From assembly GCF_004349245.1 (NCBI RefSeq), contig NZ_SMLC01000004.1, forward strand, positions 60,185 through 124,184: DNA of 64,000 nt, written 5' to 3'. The translations under genes and the position numbers were made by a program. The DNA comes from Actinomadura sp. 6K520 (GTDB taxonomy: Bacteria; Actinomycetota; Actinomycetes; Streptosporangiales; Streptosporangiaceae). Shown here in pieces: positions 24,613 to 34,960 of this stretch. Position 1 is the first letter of the stretch, and each line of letters opens with the position of its first letter. The notes beneath the pieces are model-generated. The model worked only from the letters and a program-made list of their open reading frames with translations. It was not told the DNA's origin and made no database searches.

Positions 24613-25632
24613 GTGGACCCGATTGTGACGGTGCTCAGTAACAAGCGCGGGGTCGAGGTCGAACTCGACGATCTCGGCGGCGAGGGTCCGGGGGCGCCCT
24701 TCGCGGCCCTCGTGCCGGTGCCCGCGGCGCAGGCCGCCGCCCCCAGGACGATCGGCGCGAGCGTGCGGGCCTATGTGGCGCTGACCAAGCCGCGCGTCAT
24801 CGAACTGCTCCTGATCACCACCATCCCGGTGATGTTCCTGGCGGCCGGGGGAGTGCCCCCGCTGTCCACCGTGCTGCTGACGCTGGCGTTCGGGACCATG
24901 TCCGCCGGCGCCGCCAACGCGATCAACTGCTACATCGACCGCGACATCGACGCCAAGATGCGCCGCACCCGGCGGCGCCCGCTGGCCCGCCACCAGGTCA
25001 CCCCCGCCCGCGCGCTGATCTTCGGGATCACGCTGGCGGTGCTGTCCACGGCGGGGTTCCTGCTCACCGTCAACCCGGTCGCCGCGGCCGGGTCGCTGTT
25101 CGCGATCCTGTTCTACGTCTTCGTGTACTCGCTGCTGCTCAAGCGGCGCACGTCGCAGAACGTGGTGTGGGGCGGCATCGCCGGCTGCATGCCCGTCCTC
25201 ATCGGCTGGGCCGCGGTCACCGGCGAGCTCGCCTGGGCCCCGCTCGTCCTTTTCGGCGTCGTGTTCCTGTGGACGCCGCCGCACACCTGGACGCTCGCGA
25301 TGCGCTACCGCGAGGACTACGCGGTCGCCAAGGTCCCGATGCTGCCGGTCGTCGCCGGCGAGCGGCGCGTCGTCACCGAGAGCCTCCTCTACACCTACGC
25401 GACCGTGGCCTGCTCGCTGCTGCTGTGGCCGGTCGCGGGCATGGGCCCGGTGTACGGCGCCGTCGCGGTCGTCCTCGGCATGGTCTTCGTCGCCGAGGGG
25501 CACCGGCTGCTGCGGGCCGTCCGCGCCGGGGTGACCGGCGTCCATCTCCGGCCGATGCGGTTCTTCCACCTCTCCAACGTCTACCTGGCGCTGCTGTTCA
25601 CCGCCGTGGCCGTCGACCCGCTGCTGTTCTGA
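24613..25632 (+). CDS. ctaB: Protoheme IX farnesyltransferase (heme O synthase)
   Basis: About 339 residues of the UbiA superfamily. It farnesylates heme B to heme O, the step before heme A for cytochrome aa3 oxidase. [22 protein letters not shown] starts helix 1. The first Asp-rich active-site loop is [23 protein letters not shown], and the second is [26 protein letters not shown]. Nine hydrophobic segments are visible. Start choice is weak: GTG 24613, 24625 and 24631 are all in frame with no ribosome site, so a leaderless transcript is possible. Heme A synthase lies two genes downstream. Confidence 0.92.
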   Translation: MDPIVTVLSNKRGVEVELDDLGGEGPGAPFAALVPVPAAQAAAPRTIGASVRAYVALTKPRVIELLLITTIPVMFLAAGGVPPLSTVLLTLAFGTMSAGAANAINCYIDRDIDAKMRRTRRRPLARHQVTPARALIFGITLAVLSTAGFLLTVNPVAAAGSLFAILFYVFVYSLLLKRRTSQNVVWGGIAGCMPVLIGWAAVTGELAWAPLVLFGVVFLWTPPHTWTLAMRYREDYAVAKVPMLPVVAGERRVVTESLLYTYATVACSLLLWPVAGMGPVYGAVAVVLGMVFVAEGHRLLRAVRAGVTGVHLRPMRFFHLSNVYLALLFTAVAVDPLLF

Positions 25633-25654
25633 CGCGGCACGCTCGGACGGCGCC

Positions 25655-25722
25655 CGCGAGCGTAACGCGATCATCCCCTGGCGGCGGCTTAGCACTTCGC
25701 GCTACCGGCCGTTACGCTTCGC
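25655..25722. repeat. Inverted repeat upstream of the PrsW-type protease
   Basis: AGCGTAACG (25659-25667) and CGTTACGCT (25710-25718) are perfect reverse complements. CGCG on either outer side extends the match with a one-base bulge. It fills the 93-base gap after ctaB and ends four bases before the prsW ATG, so it could be an operator or a long-range terminator stem. Confidence 0.5.
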
Positions 25723-25725
25723 GGC

Positions 25726-26961
25726 ATGGCGCGTGTTGACCCCAAGGCGGTGCTGGAGGGGCGGATCCCGGGCAGGCCCCCCGTCGCCCTCATCGCCGGC
25801 ATGACCGTGTCGGGGCTGTGCGCCGCGATCGCGCTCGGCATCACCGCCCTGTACGGGGGCCCGGGGTTCTGGGTCGGCGCGCTGCTCGCCATCGTCCCGA
25901 TCCCGGTGCTGATCGCGCTCGCGCTCACCCTGGACCGGCTGGAGCCCGAACCGCCGCGCGCCCTGGCGTTCTCGTTCATGTGGGGGGCGGGCGTCGCCGT
26001 CCTCGGCGCCCTGGTGCTGAACACCGCCGGCCTGCTGTACGTCACCGTTCCGATCTTCGGCGAGAGCGAGGGCCACGTCGTCAGCGCCACCTTCGGCGCC
26101 CCCGTCATCGAGGAGACGCTGAAGGGCGCGGCCCTGTTCGTCATGCTCTGGGTCCGCCGCAACGAGATCGACGGCTTCGCCGACGGGATCGTCTACGCCG
26201 CCATGGTCGGTCTCGGCTTCGCGATGATGGAGAACATCACCTACTACATGCGGGCGTACGAGGAGGGCGGCACGGAGCAGCTCGGGGCCGTGTTCATCCT
26301 GCGCGGCCTGATCATGCCGCTCAGCCATCCGCTGTTCACCGCGATGACCGGCCTCGGCGTCGCCTACGCCGCCACGCACCGGCGGGGCCAGCTCATCGCG
26401 CCGCTGGCCGGGCTGCTGGGCGCGATCGTCCTGCACGGCCTGTGGAACGGCGCGGCCACGGTCGGCGGGCTCGGCGGCCTCGCCGTCGTCTACGTGCTGG
26501 ACTTCTGCATCCTGGTCGCCCTGGTCGCCATCGTCTTCTTCGAGCGCCGGGGCACCGTGCGCCGCATCGAGATCTACCTGCCGGTGTACGCCGCGACGGG
26601 ACTGGTGACGCCGCAGGACATCCGGATGCTGCGCTCCCTCCCGGCGCGCCGCGCCGCCCGCCGCTGGGCCCGCCTCGCCGGCGGCCCGGTGGCCGGCCAG
26701 GCCATGGCGGACTACCAGCTCGCGGCGACGGAGCTGGTGCTACTGCACAAGCGCGCCGACCGCGGCGTCGCCGACCGGAACTGGTTCGTGACCCGCCGCG
26801 ACGCGCTGCTCAGCCTGATGGGGCTGTCGAGGCAGGCGTTCCTGCGCACCCAGGCGGGCACCGGGGCGCGGCGGGCGGGGGTCCCGCCGTGGGCCGGGCA
26901 AGGCCGGTCCGGGTTCCTGCCGCCCCGGCCACCGGATCCCCCCGGCCCCTACGCGGGGTGA
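25726..26961 (+). CDS. PrsW-family intramembrane metalloprotease
   Basis: 411 residues with about eight hydrophobic segments. The PrsW (M82) signatures are present in order: EETLKGAALFVML with the EExxK core, GLGFAMMENITYY with the glutamate-asparagine pair, the His motif PLSHPLFTAMTG and VLHGLWNGAA. PrsW in Bacillus cleaves an anti-sigma factor; actinobacterial homologues are mostly uncharacterised. The soluble C-terminal ~130 residues, with RRDALLSLMGLSRQAFL, are rich in Ala/Arg and end in a Pro/Gly-rich tail. It lies between the two heme biosynthesis genes. A partner anti-sigma factor is not visible nearby. Confidence 0.85.
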   Translation: MARVDPKAVLEGRIPGRPPVALIAGMTVSGLCAAIALGITALYGGPGFWVGALLAIVPIPVLIALALTLDRLEPEPPRALAFSFMWGAGVAVLGALVLNTAGLLYVTVPIFGESEGHVVSATFGAPVIEETLKGAALFVMLWVRRNEIDGFADGIVYAAMVGLGFAMMENITYYMRAYEEGGTEQLGAVFILRGLIMPLSHPLFTAMTGLGVAYAATHRRGQLIAPLAGLLGAIVLHGLWNGAATVGGLGGLAVVYVLDFCILVALVAIVFFERRGTVRRIEIYLPVYAATGLVTPQDIRMLRSLPARRAARRWARLAGGPVAGQAMADYQLAATELVLLHKRADRGVADRNWFVTRRDALLSLMGLSRQAFLRTQAGTGARRAGVPPWAGQGRSGFLPPRPPDPPGPYAG

Positions 26962-27009
26962 CCGGGGGCCGGATCACGGTCACCCCGGCCCGGCCATACG
27001 ATTGGTCCC

Positions 27010-28017
27010 GTGGCAGAGCGATCGTCCTCCAACCTCCCGTCCCGGGCGTGGAACGCCGTGTGGCGCCCGACCCCCGGGTCGCTGCGGCTGATCGCGCTGC
27101 TCGGCGTCATCGGCAACGTGCTGATCGTCGTCAGCGGCGGCGCCGTCCGCGTCACCAAGTCCGGGCTCGGCTGCCCCGACTGGCCCCGCTGCTCCGGCGA
27201 CAGCCTCGTCCCCACCCACAACCCCGAGCACCACGTGCTGAACATGTCGATCGAGTTCGGCAACCGGCTGATCACCTTCGTCGTGCTGGCCGCCGGGCTG
27301 CTGGTGTTCATCGCGGCGCTGCGGCTGCGGCCCCGCCGCAGGGAGCTCGTCTGGTGGGCGCTGGCGCAGCCGATGAGCGTCGTCGCGCAGGCGATCATCG
27401 GCGGGATCGTGGTGCTGACGAAGCTGCATCCGACGGCCGTCTCCCTGCACTTCCTCGTCTCGCCCGCGCTGCTGGTCTTCTGCGTGGCCCTGTGGATCCG
27501 CGCCGGTGAGGGCGACGCCCCGCCCCGGCCGCTCGCCGGCCCGTGGACGCGCCGCCTGACCGCCGCGCTCCTGGTGTCGTGCGCCGCCGTGCTCGTCGCC
27601 GGGACCGTCGTCACCGGCACCGGCCCCCACGCGGGGGACGCCGACTCCCGCCGGTACGGCTTCGACATCACCGACGTCGCCCGCGTCCACAGCACGCTGG
27701 CCTGGGTGACCACCGCCCTGACGGTGCTCGTCATCATCGCCCTGTACCGCACGGGCGCCCCCGCGGCCGCCCGCCGCCGCGCGCACGAGCTGGCCGCCCT
27801 CATCGCCTTCCAGGGCGTCGTCGGCTACGTCCAGTACTTCCTCGGCGTCCCCGAGGGCCTCGTGCTGCTGCACATGCTCGGGTCGGTGCTGATGTGGATC
27901 GCGGCCTTCCGCCTGTTCTTCGCCCTCCGCGACCGCGGGGAGGCCCCCGCCGCCGCGCCACCCGTCACCGAGGCGCCCTCCGCGCAGAGCCAGGCCCAGA
28001 GCCCTCAGCCCGCGTGA
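27010..28017 (+). CDS. ctaA: Heme A synthase (COX15/CtaA)
   Basis: 335 residues with eight hydrophobic helices. It oxidises the C8 methyl of heme O to the formyl group of heme A. The first half has VIVVSGGAVRVTKSGLGCPDWPRCSGDSLVP, with a cysteine pair in the extracytoplasmic loop typical of the group. Heme-ligating histidines appear in HHVLNMSIEFGNRL, KLHPTAVSLHFLVSP, RVHSTLAWVT and LLLHMLGSVLM. GTG 27010 start; the family normally begins here. It converges on polX, with a strong hairpin in the gap. Confidence 0.93.
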   Translation: MAERSSSNLPSRAWNAVWRPTPGSLRLIALLGVIGNVLIVVSGGAVRVTKSGLGCPDWPRCSGDSLVPTHNPEHHVLNMSIEFGNRLITFVVLAAGLLVFIAALRLRPRRRELVWWALAQPMSVVAQAIIGGIVVLTKLHPTAVSLHFLVSPALLVFCVALWIRAGEGDAPPRPLAGPWTRRLTAALLVSCAAVLVAGTVVTGTGPHAGDADSRRYGFDITDVARVHSTLAWVTTALTVLVIIALYRTGAPAAARRRAHELAALIAFQGVVGYVQYFLGVPEGLVLLHMLGSVLMWIAAFRLFFALRDRGEAPAAAPPVTEAPSAQSQAQSPQPA

Positions 28018-28033
28018 CCGCGCCGGGCGCCAC

Positions 28034-28050
28034 CCGGACGCGGCGTCCGG
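28034..28050. terminator. Hairpin between convergent ctaA and polX
   Basis: CCGGACGC-G-GCGTCCGG forms a perfect self-complementary stem in the 60-base convergent gap. Outer GGCGCC copies on both sides extend the structure. It probably terminates transcription in both directions. Confidence 0.65.
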
Positions 28051-28077
28051 CGCCGGGCCGAATCCCGCGGAGGCGCG

Positions 28078-29796
28078 TCAGGGCTTGCGGAGGAAGGCGC
28101 GGAGGCGGTCCAGCGGCCAGGTGTTGATGACGTCGTCGGGCGTCAGCCAGCCGCGCTGCGCGGTGCCGACGCCGTAGCGGATGTTGCGGTGGTGGCCGAC
28201 CGAGTGGGCGTCGGTGTCGACGGAGAACCTCACCCCGAACCGCTTGGCGCGGCGGATCAGGTCGGCGGGCAGGTCCAGCCGGTCGGGGAAGGAGTCGACC
28301 TCCATGGCGGTGCCGGTGCGGGCGGCGCAGCGGAACACCTCGTCCCAGTCGGCGTCGACGGGGGAGCGGCGGCCGATGCTGCGGGCGGTCGGGTGGCCGA
28401 TCACATGGACGTGCGGGTTCTCGCAGGCGCGGACGAGGCGCCGGGTCATGGCGTCCCGGTCCTGGGTGAAGTGCGAGTGGACCGAGGCGACGCAGATGTC
28501 GAAGCCGGCCAGGAAATCGGCGTCCCAGTCGACCCCGCCGTCCGGGTCGATGTTCAGCTCGGTGCCGTGGAGGAGCCTCATGCCGGGGTACTCGGCCTGG
28601 AGTTCGGCGACCCGCCGCCGCTGGGCGAGCATCTTCTCGTCCGTCATCCGCTGCATGAACAGGTTGGGAGCGTGGTCGGTGATCGCGTAGTACTCCAGGC
28701 CGCGGGCGTGCGCGGCGGCGACCATGTCCTCCAGGGAGGCGATGCCGTCGGTGAGGTCGGTGTGGCTGTGCAGGTCGCCGCGCAGGTCCTCCACGGTGAC
28801 CAGGTGGGGCAGCTCGCCCTTCAGGGCCGCCTCGATCTCGCCCGTGTCCTCGCGGAGCGCCTGGTGGATCCAGGGGAGGCCGAGCCGCTCGTAGACCTCC
28901 TCCTCGGTCTCGGACACGATCAGCTCGTCCGACTCGGCGTGGAACAGCCCGTACTCGGACAGCTTGAAGCCCGCCTTCACGGCGATCTCCCGGGTGCGGA
29001 TGTTGTGCGCCTGCGACCCGGTGAAGTACTGCAGCGCGGCGCCCCACGCCTCGGGCGGGACGACGCGCAGGTCGACCTGCAGGCCCTTGGCGGTGCGGAC
29101 GGAGGTCTTCTTCTCGCCGCCCGCGACGACCTCGGCGACGAGCGGCAGCGCGGTGAACGCCGCCATCACCGGCCGCGGGTCGCGGGACGCCGCGAGGACG
29201 TCCACGTCGCCGATCGTCTCCCGCATCCGGCGCAGGGAGCCCGCGTGCTCGCAGCGCTCCACCTGCGGCAGCGCGGACAGCGCCGCGACGATCTCGTCGG
29301 CCACGCCGGCGGCGGCGTCGACCAGTACCCGCTCACCGGAACTGCGCAGCAGCTCGATGCCGTGGAGGATGTTCTCCTCCGTCTTCGGGCCGAACCCCTT
29401 GAGGCCGCGCAGGCGGCCGTCGCGGATGGCGGTGGCCAGCTCGTCCACCGAGGAGACGCCCAGCTCCTCGTACACGGTGAGGGCCTTCTTCGGGCCGAGG
29501 GTCGGGATGGCCGTCAGTGCCCTGACCCCGGCGGGGATCCGGGTGCGCAGCTCCTCCACCTGCCGGATGGTGCCGGTGGTGGTGTAGTCGAGCACCTTCC
29601 TGGCGATCGCCTCGCCCACCGTGGGGATCGTGCGCAGCCCGGCCAGGTCCATGCCGGAGATGTCGTCGGGATGCCCGGCGATGGCCCGCGCGGCCTTCTC
29701 GTACGCCCTGATCTTGAAGGCGTCGCCCCCGGTGATCGAGAGGAGGTCGGCCAGTTCCTGGATGAGGTCAGCGGCCTCGTCGTTCGCCCGTGCCAT
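28078..29796 (-). CDS. polX: PolX-type DNA polymerase/PHP-domain exonuclease
   Basis: 572 residues. Helix-hairpin-helix motifs LRTIPTVGEAIARKVLDYT and LTAIPTLGPKKALTVYEELG lead the X-family polymerase core. That core has the GSLRRMRETIGDVDVL nucleotidyl-transfer motif and a third acidic residue in QVDLRVVP. The C-terminal PHP domain starts at GDLHSHTDLTDG (His343, His345) and continues with YAITDHAPN, HGTELNI, VASVHSHF, IGHPTAR and DTDAHS, so all metal-binding histidines are present. Family members do gap-filling in base-excision repair and have 3'-5' exonuclease activity. ATG 29796 is followed at once by the conserved RANDEAADLIQELADLL. Confidence 0.93.
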   Translation of the reverse strand: MARANDEAADLIQELADLLSITGGDAFKIRAYEKAARAIAGHPDDISGMDLAGLRTIPTVGEAIARKVLDYTTTGTIRQVEELRTRIPAGVRALTAIPTLGPKKALTVYEELGVSSVDELATAIRDGRLRGLKGFGPKTEENILHGIELLRSSGERVLVDAAAGVADEIVAALSALPQVERCEHAGSLRRMRETIGDVDVLAASRDPRPVMAAFTALPLVAEVVAGGEKKTSVRTAKGLQVDLRVVPPEAWGAALQYFTGSQAHNIRTREIAVKAGFKLSEYGLFHAESDELIVSETEEEVYERLGLPWIHQALREDTGEIEAALKGELPHLVTVEDLRGDLHSHTDLTDGIASLEDMVAAAHARGLEYYAITDHAPNLFMQRMTDEKMLAQRRRVAELQAEYPGMRLLHGTELNIDPDGGVDWDADFLAGFDICVASVHSHFTQDRDAMTRRLVRACENPHVHVIGHPTARSIGRRSPVDADWDEVFRCAARTGTAMEVDSFPDRLDLPADLIRRAKRFGVRFSVDTDAHSVGHHRNIRYGVGTAQRGWLTPDDVINTWPLDRLRAFLRKP

Positions 29797-29856
29797 GCCC
29801 CGAGTCTAGGAGCCGGCACCGACGTTCCCCGTGCCCGGCGGCGCCGGGTCCGGGGC

Positions 29857-30693
29857 TCAGCGCAGCGGGGCGAGGGGGCCGCCCGGATTGTCCATCCGGG
29901 CGCGCAGGACCTCGTCGGCGATCGCGGACACCTCGTCCTGGTGGAGGCGCCGGTAGCCGTCCGCGGTCACCACCGCGATCGTCGGGTAGATGCGCCGGGC
30001 CGCATCGGGCCCGCCGGTGGCGGCGTCGTCGTCGGCCGCGTCGTAGAGGGCCTGCACGCAGACGGTCGCGGCGTCCTCCTCGGAGAGGTCGCGCCGGTAG
30101 AGCTTCTTCAGCGCGCCCGTCGCGTAGGGGGAGCCCGATCCGTCCGCGTGGAAGTCGCGGGCCTCCTGCGGTGCCCCGGTGATGTCGTAGGTGTAGATCC
30201 GGCCCTCGCCCGTGTCGGGGTCGTACCCGGCGAACAGCGGGACGACCGCGAGCCCCTGCAGCGCCTGCGCGAGGTTCGCCTGGACGACGGCGCCGAGGCG
30301 GCGGGCCTTGCCCGGAAGCGACAGCGGGACCGTCTCCATCTTCTCGTAGTGCTCCAGCTCCACCTGGAACAGCCGGACCATCTCCAGCGCGAGCCCGACC
30401 GTCCCGGCGAACGCGACCGCGGAGTACTCGTCGCCGCGCTGCACCTTGTCCAGCTCCCGGTAGGCGATGCGGTTGCCCTGGGTGGCGCGCCGGTCACCGG
30501 CCATCATGACGCCGCCCGGGAACGTCAGCGCCAGGACGGTGGTGCCGTGCGGCAGGTCGGGGACGTCCCCGTCCGGCACGCGGTTGACGGGCAGCAGCTC
30601 CGGCGAGTGGAGGCGCAGGAGGTCCACGAACGACGCGGGCCCCGCCTCGAAGAACTCGGGCGGTATCCCCTGGTCCTGGCTCCGGCCGATCAC
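29857..30693 (-). CDS. prcB: Proteasome beta subunit, orphan copy
   Basis: 278 residues; GTG 30693 has GGAGAGGAG six bases upstream. A 50-residue propeptide with FFEAGPASFVDLLRLHSPELLP ends at PHG, where self-cleavage would expose Thr51. The mature core TTVLALTFPGGVMMAGDRRATQG keeps the catalytic triad Thr1, Asp17 and Lys33 (Asp67 and Lys83 of the precursor). It also has FAGTVGLALEMVRLFQVELEHYEK and IYTYDITGAP. Actinobacterial prcB is normally followed by prcA and preceded by pup and dop. Here polX follows and an EamA gene precedes, so the copy is isolated. It may supplement a canonical proteasome or have a special role. Confidence 0.88.
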   Translation of the reverse strand: MIGRSQDQGIPPEFFEAGPASFVDLLRLHSPELLPVNRVPDGDVPDLPHGTTVLALTFPGGVMMAGDRRATQGNRIAYRELDKVQRGDEYSAVAFAGTVGLALEMVRLFQVELEHYEKMETVPLSLPGKARRLGAVVQANLAQALQGLAVVPLFAGYDPDTGEGRIYTYDITGAPQEARDFHADGSGSPYATGALKKLYRRDLSEEDAATVCVQALYDAADDDAATGGPDAARRIYPTIAVVTADGYRRLHQDEVSAIADEVLRARMDNPGGPLAPLR

Positions 30694-30777
30694 GGCGGCT
30701 CCTCTCCGTTCGTCCTGACGATCTCGCGGTCCCGATCCTTCCACGCTGCCACACGCCCTGCCACTCGTGGCCGGCGC

Positions 30778-31716
30778 TCAGGCTTCCGGGGCCTCCGGCG
30801 GGTTCCGCTGCCCCCGGGTGACACCCACGCAGGCCATGACGACGCAGCAGACGGCGACCCACTGGCGGAAGGTGAGGAACTCGCCGAGCAGCAGCATCCC
30901 CACCAGCGCGGCGGCGGCGGGCTCCAGGCTCATCAGGATCCCGAACACGCGGGCGGGCATGCGCCGCAGCGCCTCCAGCTCCAGCGAGTACGGGATGACC
31001 GACGACAGCAACCCGACGCCCACGCCGATCAGCAGGAGCTCGGGGTCCAGCAGCGCGGCCCCGGCGGAGGCCGCCCCCGCGGGCAGCACGACCGCCGTCC
31101 CGACGATGCTGGCGAACGCGAGGCCGGTGGTCCCGGAGAACCGCTTGCCGGTGGCGGCGGTGAGCAGGATGTAGGCGGCCCAGCACACCCCGGCGAGCAG
31201 CGCGAACGCGACGCCCACCGGGTCCAGTCCTTCGGTGCCGCCCCTGGCCAGCAGTACGACGCCCGCCCCGGCCAGTACCACCCACAGCGCGTCCCGCGGG
31301 CGCCGCGACGCGACGAAGGCCACCGTCAGCGGCCCCAGGAACTCGATCGTGACCGCCGCGCCCAGCGGGATCCGCGCGAACGACTGGTAGATGGACACGT
31401 TCATCAGCGCCAGCGCCAGCCCGAAGCCGGCGGCGACGGCGAGGCTGGACCTGGAATGGTCGCGCAGGACGGTTCGCAGCGCCCTGCGGGCCAGGAAGCC
31501 CAGCACGATCGCCGACGTCAGCAGCCGCATCGACACGACGGCGCTCGGCGGCAGCCGGTCGAACAGGTGCTTGGCGAGACCGGCGCCGACCTGGACGGAG
31601 ATGATGCCGAGCACGACCAGCGCGGGCGGCGGCACCGAGCCCAGCGACAGCAGCCTGGCGCGCCGGGAAGGCATGGCCGCCCCGCCGAGCGGCTCGGGCG
31701 TCTCAGCCAGGGCCAT
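30778..31716 (-). CDS. EamA-family (DMT) transporter
   Basis: 312 residues, ten hydrophobic helices in two EamA repeats, as in RhaT/YdcZ-type drug/metabolite transporters. The first repeat includes LFDRLPPSAVVSMRLLTSAIVL and the second GVCWAAYILLTAATGKRF and IPYSLELEALRRMPARVFGIL. Such proteins usually export amino acids or other small metabolites; homologues are annotated as threonine/homoserine exporters. The ATG at 31716 lies four bases after the stop of the ABC permease, so the three genes form an operon. The C-terminus is soluble and short. Confidence 0.85.
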   Translation of the reverse strand: MALAETPEPLGGAAMPSRRARLLSLGSVPPPALVVLGIISVQVGAGLAKHLFDRLPPSAVVSMRLLTSAIVLGFLARRALRTVLRDHSRSSLAVAAGFGLALALMNVSIYQSFARIPLGAAVTIEFLGPLTVAFVASRRPRDALWVVLAGAGVVLLARGGTEGLDPVGVAFALLAGVCWAAYILLTAATGKRFSGTTGLAFASIVGTAVVLPAGAASAGAALLDPELLLIGVGVGLLSSVIPYSLELEALRRMPARVFGILMSLEPAAAALVGMLLLGEFLTFRQWVAVCCVVMACVGVTRGQRNPPEAPEA

Positions 31717-31719
31717 CGG

Positions 31720-32516
31720 CTACTCCCACCGGAAGAAGCGGGCCGCGAGCGCGAGCCCCGCGACCGCCCACACCGCGAGGACGAGCACGGGACCGGCCGG
31801 AAGCGCCGCGCCGTCGCGCAGGACGTCGCGCAGCCCCTCGGCCAGCGCGGAGATCGGCAGCAGCTCCAGGGCGTCCCGGACCGGGGCGGGGAACTCCTCC
31901 AGGGGGAAGACGACCCCGCCGGTCACCAGGAGGAGGACGTAGACGAGGTTCGCGGCGGCGAGGGTGGCCTCCGCGCGCAGCGTTCCGGCCATGAGCAGCC
32001 CGAACCCGCTGAACGCGGCCGTGCCGAGCAGCAGCAGGACGATCACCGAGAAGGGGTCGCCGTGCGGCTGCCAGCCGAGCGCCAGCGCCACCGCGCAGAT
32101 CACCGCGGCCTGCAGCGCCTCGACCGCGAGCACGGTGAGGGTCTTGGCGGCGATGAGACCGGCACGCGGCAGCGGCGTCGCGCCGAGCCGCTTGAGCACG
32201 CCGTAGCGCCGCTCGAAGCCGGTGCCGATGGCCTGCCCGGTGAACGCCGTCGACATGACCGCGAGGGCGAGGATGCCGGGGGTGAGGAAGTCGACGCGGG
32301 ACCCGGCGCCGAGGTCCAGCAGTGACGTGGCGCCGAACAGGGCGAGCAGCACCACCGGGATGATCAGCGTCAGCAGGAGCTGCTCGCCGTTGCGGAGCAT
32401 CGTGCGCAGCTCGTAGCGGGTCTGCGCCAGGACCATCCGCGGCAGCGGCACGGCGGCCGGCGCCGGGGTGAGCTCCAGCCGCGCCGTGTCCCGCGGCGCG
32501 GCCTCGTGCGGGGTGG

Positions 32517-32520
<4 letters not shown>
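31720..32520 (-). CDS. ABC-2 type transporter permease
   Basis: 266 residues. After a 28-residue Ala/Pro-rich N-terminus, PLPRMVLAQTRYELRTMLRNGEQLLLTLIIPVVLLALF marks the start of an ABC-2 membrane domain. Six hydrophobic helices follow, with GVLKRLGATPLPRAGLIAAKTL between them, a loop typical of DrrB/NodJ-like exporters. GTG 32520 overlaps the TGA of the ATPase gene (GTGA). The usual position of this pair, next to the suf cluster in actinobacteria, is kept here apart from an inserted arginine deiminase block. The substrate is unknown. Confidence 0.88.
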
Positions 32521-33443
<923 letters not shown>

Positions 33444-33677
33444 GCCGACGAGTTTAGAACCGGGGCCTGACCGGTTCGTTCGGGGTCCCGCCGGTGCGCC
33501 GCGTGAAGATCGGGCAAAGCCCGCCGGGGGCGGGCGCGGCCGCGCCGGTTCGCCGCGCGCGGCGCGGCATCGGGGCGGTTTCGTTCGCGCGGGCCGGGGG
33601 AGATCACCGCCTGTCGCCGGCGGTCAGCGGCGAGCCGGGGCTGCGCGGCACCGCGGCAGCGCCCCGAGGAGGTGGGG

Positions 33678-34919
33678 ATGCCGTTTCACGTCGATTCGGA
33701 GGTCGGGCGGCTGCGGGCGGTCCTGCTGCACCGGCCGGAGCTGTCGCTGAAGCGCCTCACCCCGTCCAACGCCGCCGGCCTGCTGTTCGACGACGTGCTC
33801 TGGGTGCGGCGGGCCGTGGAGGAGCACGCGGAGTTCGAGGACGTCCTGCGCTCCCAGGGCGTGCGGACGTACCTGCTGATCGACCTGCTCAGGGAGACGG
33901 TCGAGATCCCCGAGGCGCGCAAGCACATCCTCGACTCGGTCGTCGACCCGCACTTCTACGGGCCCCTGGCGACCGACGCCATCCGCAACTGCTTCGACGG
34001 CATGGACCTGGACGAGCTGGTCGCGTACCTCGTCGGCGGGGTCACCAAGCGGGAGATGCTGGAGCGGATGCCCGCACCGGCGTCCATCGCGTTCCACTCG
34101 ATCGGGCCGGACGGGTTCATCCTGCCGCCGCTGCCCAACCACCTGTTCACCCGCGACCCGTCCTGCTGGATCTACGACGGCGTCTCGATCAACGCCATGC
34201 GCAAGAAGGCGCGGATGCGCGAGACGGTGAACATGGAGGCCGTCTACCGGTGGCACCCGATGTTCGCGGGCGGCCACGACGATCCGGCGGCGGGGGGCTA
34301 CCACGTGTGGAACCGCGGCACCCGGATGGCCCCGGCGACGCTGGAGGGCGGCGACGTCCTGGTCATCGGCAACGGCGCCGTCCTGGTCGGGATGAGCGAG
34401 CGGACGCAGCCGCAGGCGGTCGAGATGCTCGCGCAGTCGCTGTTCGCCGCCGGCTCCTGCTCCCGGATCGTCGCGCTCCGGATGCCGCAGAAACGGGCGT
34501 TCATGCACCTGGACACCGTGATGACGATGGTCGACCACGGCGTGTTCACCACCTACGCGGGCCTGGGGCTCCTGCCGTCCCACACCGTCGAACCGGGTGA
34601 CACCGAGAAGGAACTGAAGATCACCGACCACCCCCCGGAGGACATGTACAAGGCGATCGCCGCCGCGCTCGGCGCCGACGACGTGAAGGTCCTCACCCCC
34701 GAGCAGGACGTGTTCGCCGCCGAGCGCGAGCAGTGGGACGACGGCAACAACGTGCTGGCCCTGTCGCCGGGCGTGGTCGTCGCCTACGAGCGCAACGCGA
34801 CGAGCAACAACCACCTGAGCGCGAACGGGATCGAGGTCATCACGATCCGTGGCAGCGAACTGGGGCGGGGACGCGGCGGACCTCGCTGCATGACCTGCCC
34901 GATCGAACGGGACGCCTGA
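33678..34919 (+). CDS. arcA: Arginine deiminase
   Basis: 413 residues. It hydrolyses arginine to citrulline and ammonia, the first step of the arginine deiminase pathway. The active-site segments are present: [54 protein letters not shown] with its His and Asp, and the catalytic Cys404 in [12 protein letters not shown] 33678 lies 5 bases after GAGGAGG; GTG 33672 overlaps that site and is rejected. Carbamate kinase and a permease follow in the same direction. No ornithine carbamoyltransferase gene is in the cluster. Confidence 0.95.
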   Translation: MPFHVDSEVGRLRAVLLHRPELSLKRLTPSNAAGLLFDDVLWVRRAVEEHAEFEDVLRSQGVRTYLLIDLLRETVEIPEARKHILDSVVDPHFYGPLATDAIRNCFDGMDLDELVAYLVGGVTKREMLERMPAPASIAFHSIGPDGFILPPLPNHLFTRDPSCWIYDGVSINAMRKKARMRETVNMEAVYRWHPMFAGGHDDPAAGGYHVWNRGTRMAPATLEGGDVLVIGNGAVLVGMSERTQPQAVEMLAQSLFAAGSCSRIVALRMPQKRAFMHLDTVMTMVDHGVFTTYAGLGLLPSHTVEPGDTEKELKITDHPPEDMYKAIAAALGADDVKVLTPEQDVFAAEREQWDDGNNVLALSPGVVVAYERNATSNNHLSANGIEVITIRGSELGRGRGGPRCMTCPIERDA

Positions 34920-34960
34920 GGGCACCGCCCCGGGGGAGCCGGGGCGCGGGGGGAGGGAAC

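Noticed and set aside
28189..32325. A 1378-codon open frame on the plus strand, opposite polX, prcB, EamA and the ABC permease
   Set aside because: Its composition is Arg/Gly/His-rich and it is antisense to four genes with clear catalytic motifs. Such long frames are routine shadows at more than 70% G+C.
33444..33677. Stem-loops in the gap between the ABC ATPase gene and arcA as a regulatory RNA
   Set aside because: Several GC palindromes can be drawn, but at this G+C content they arise by chance and none matches a known riboswitch.
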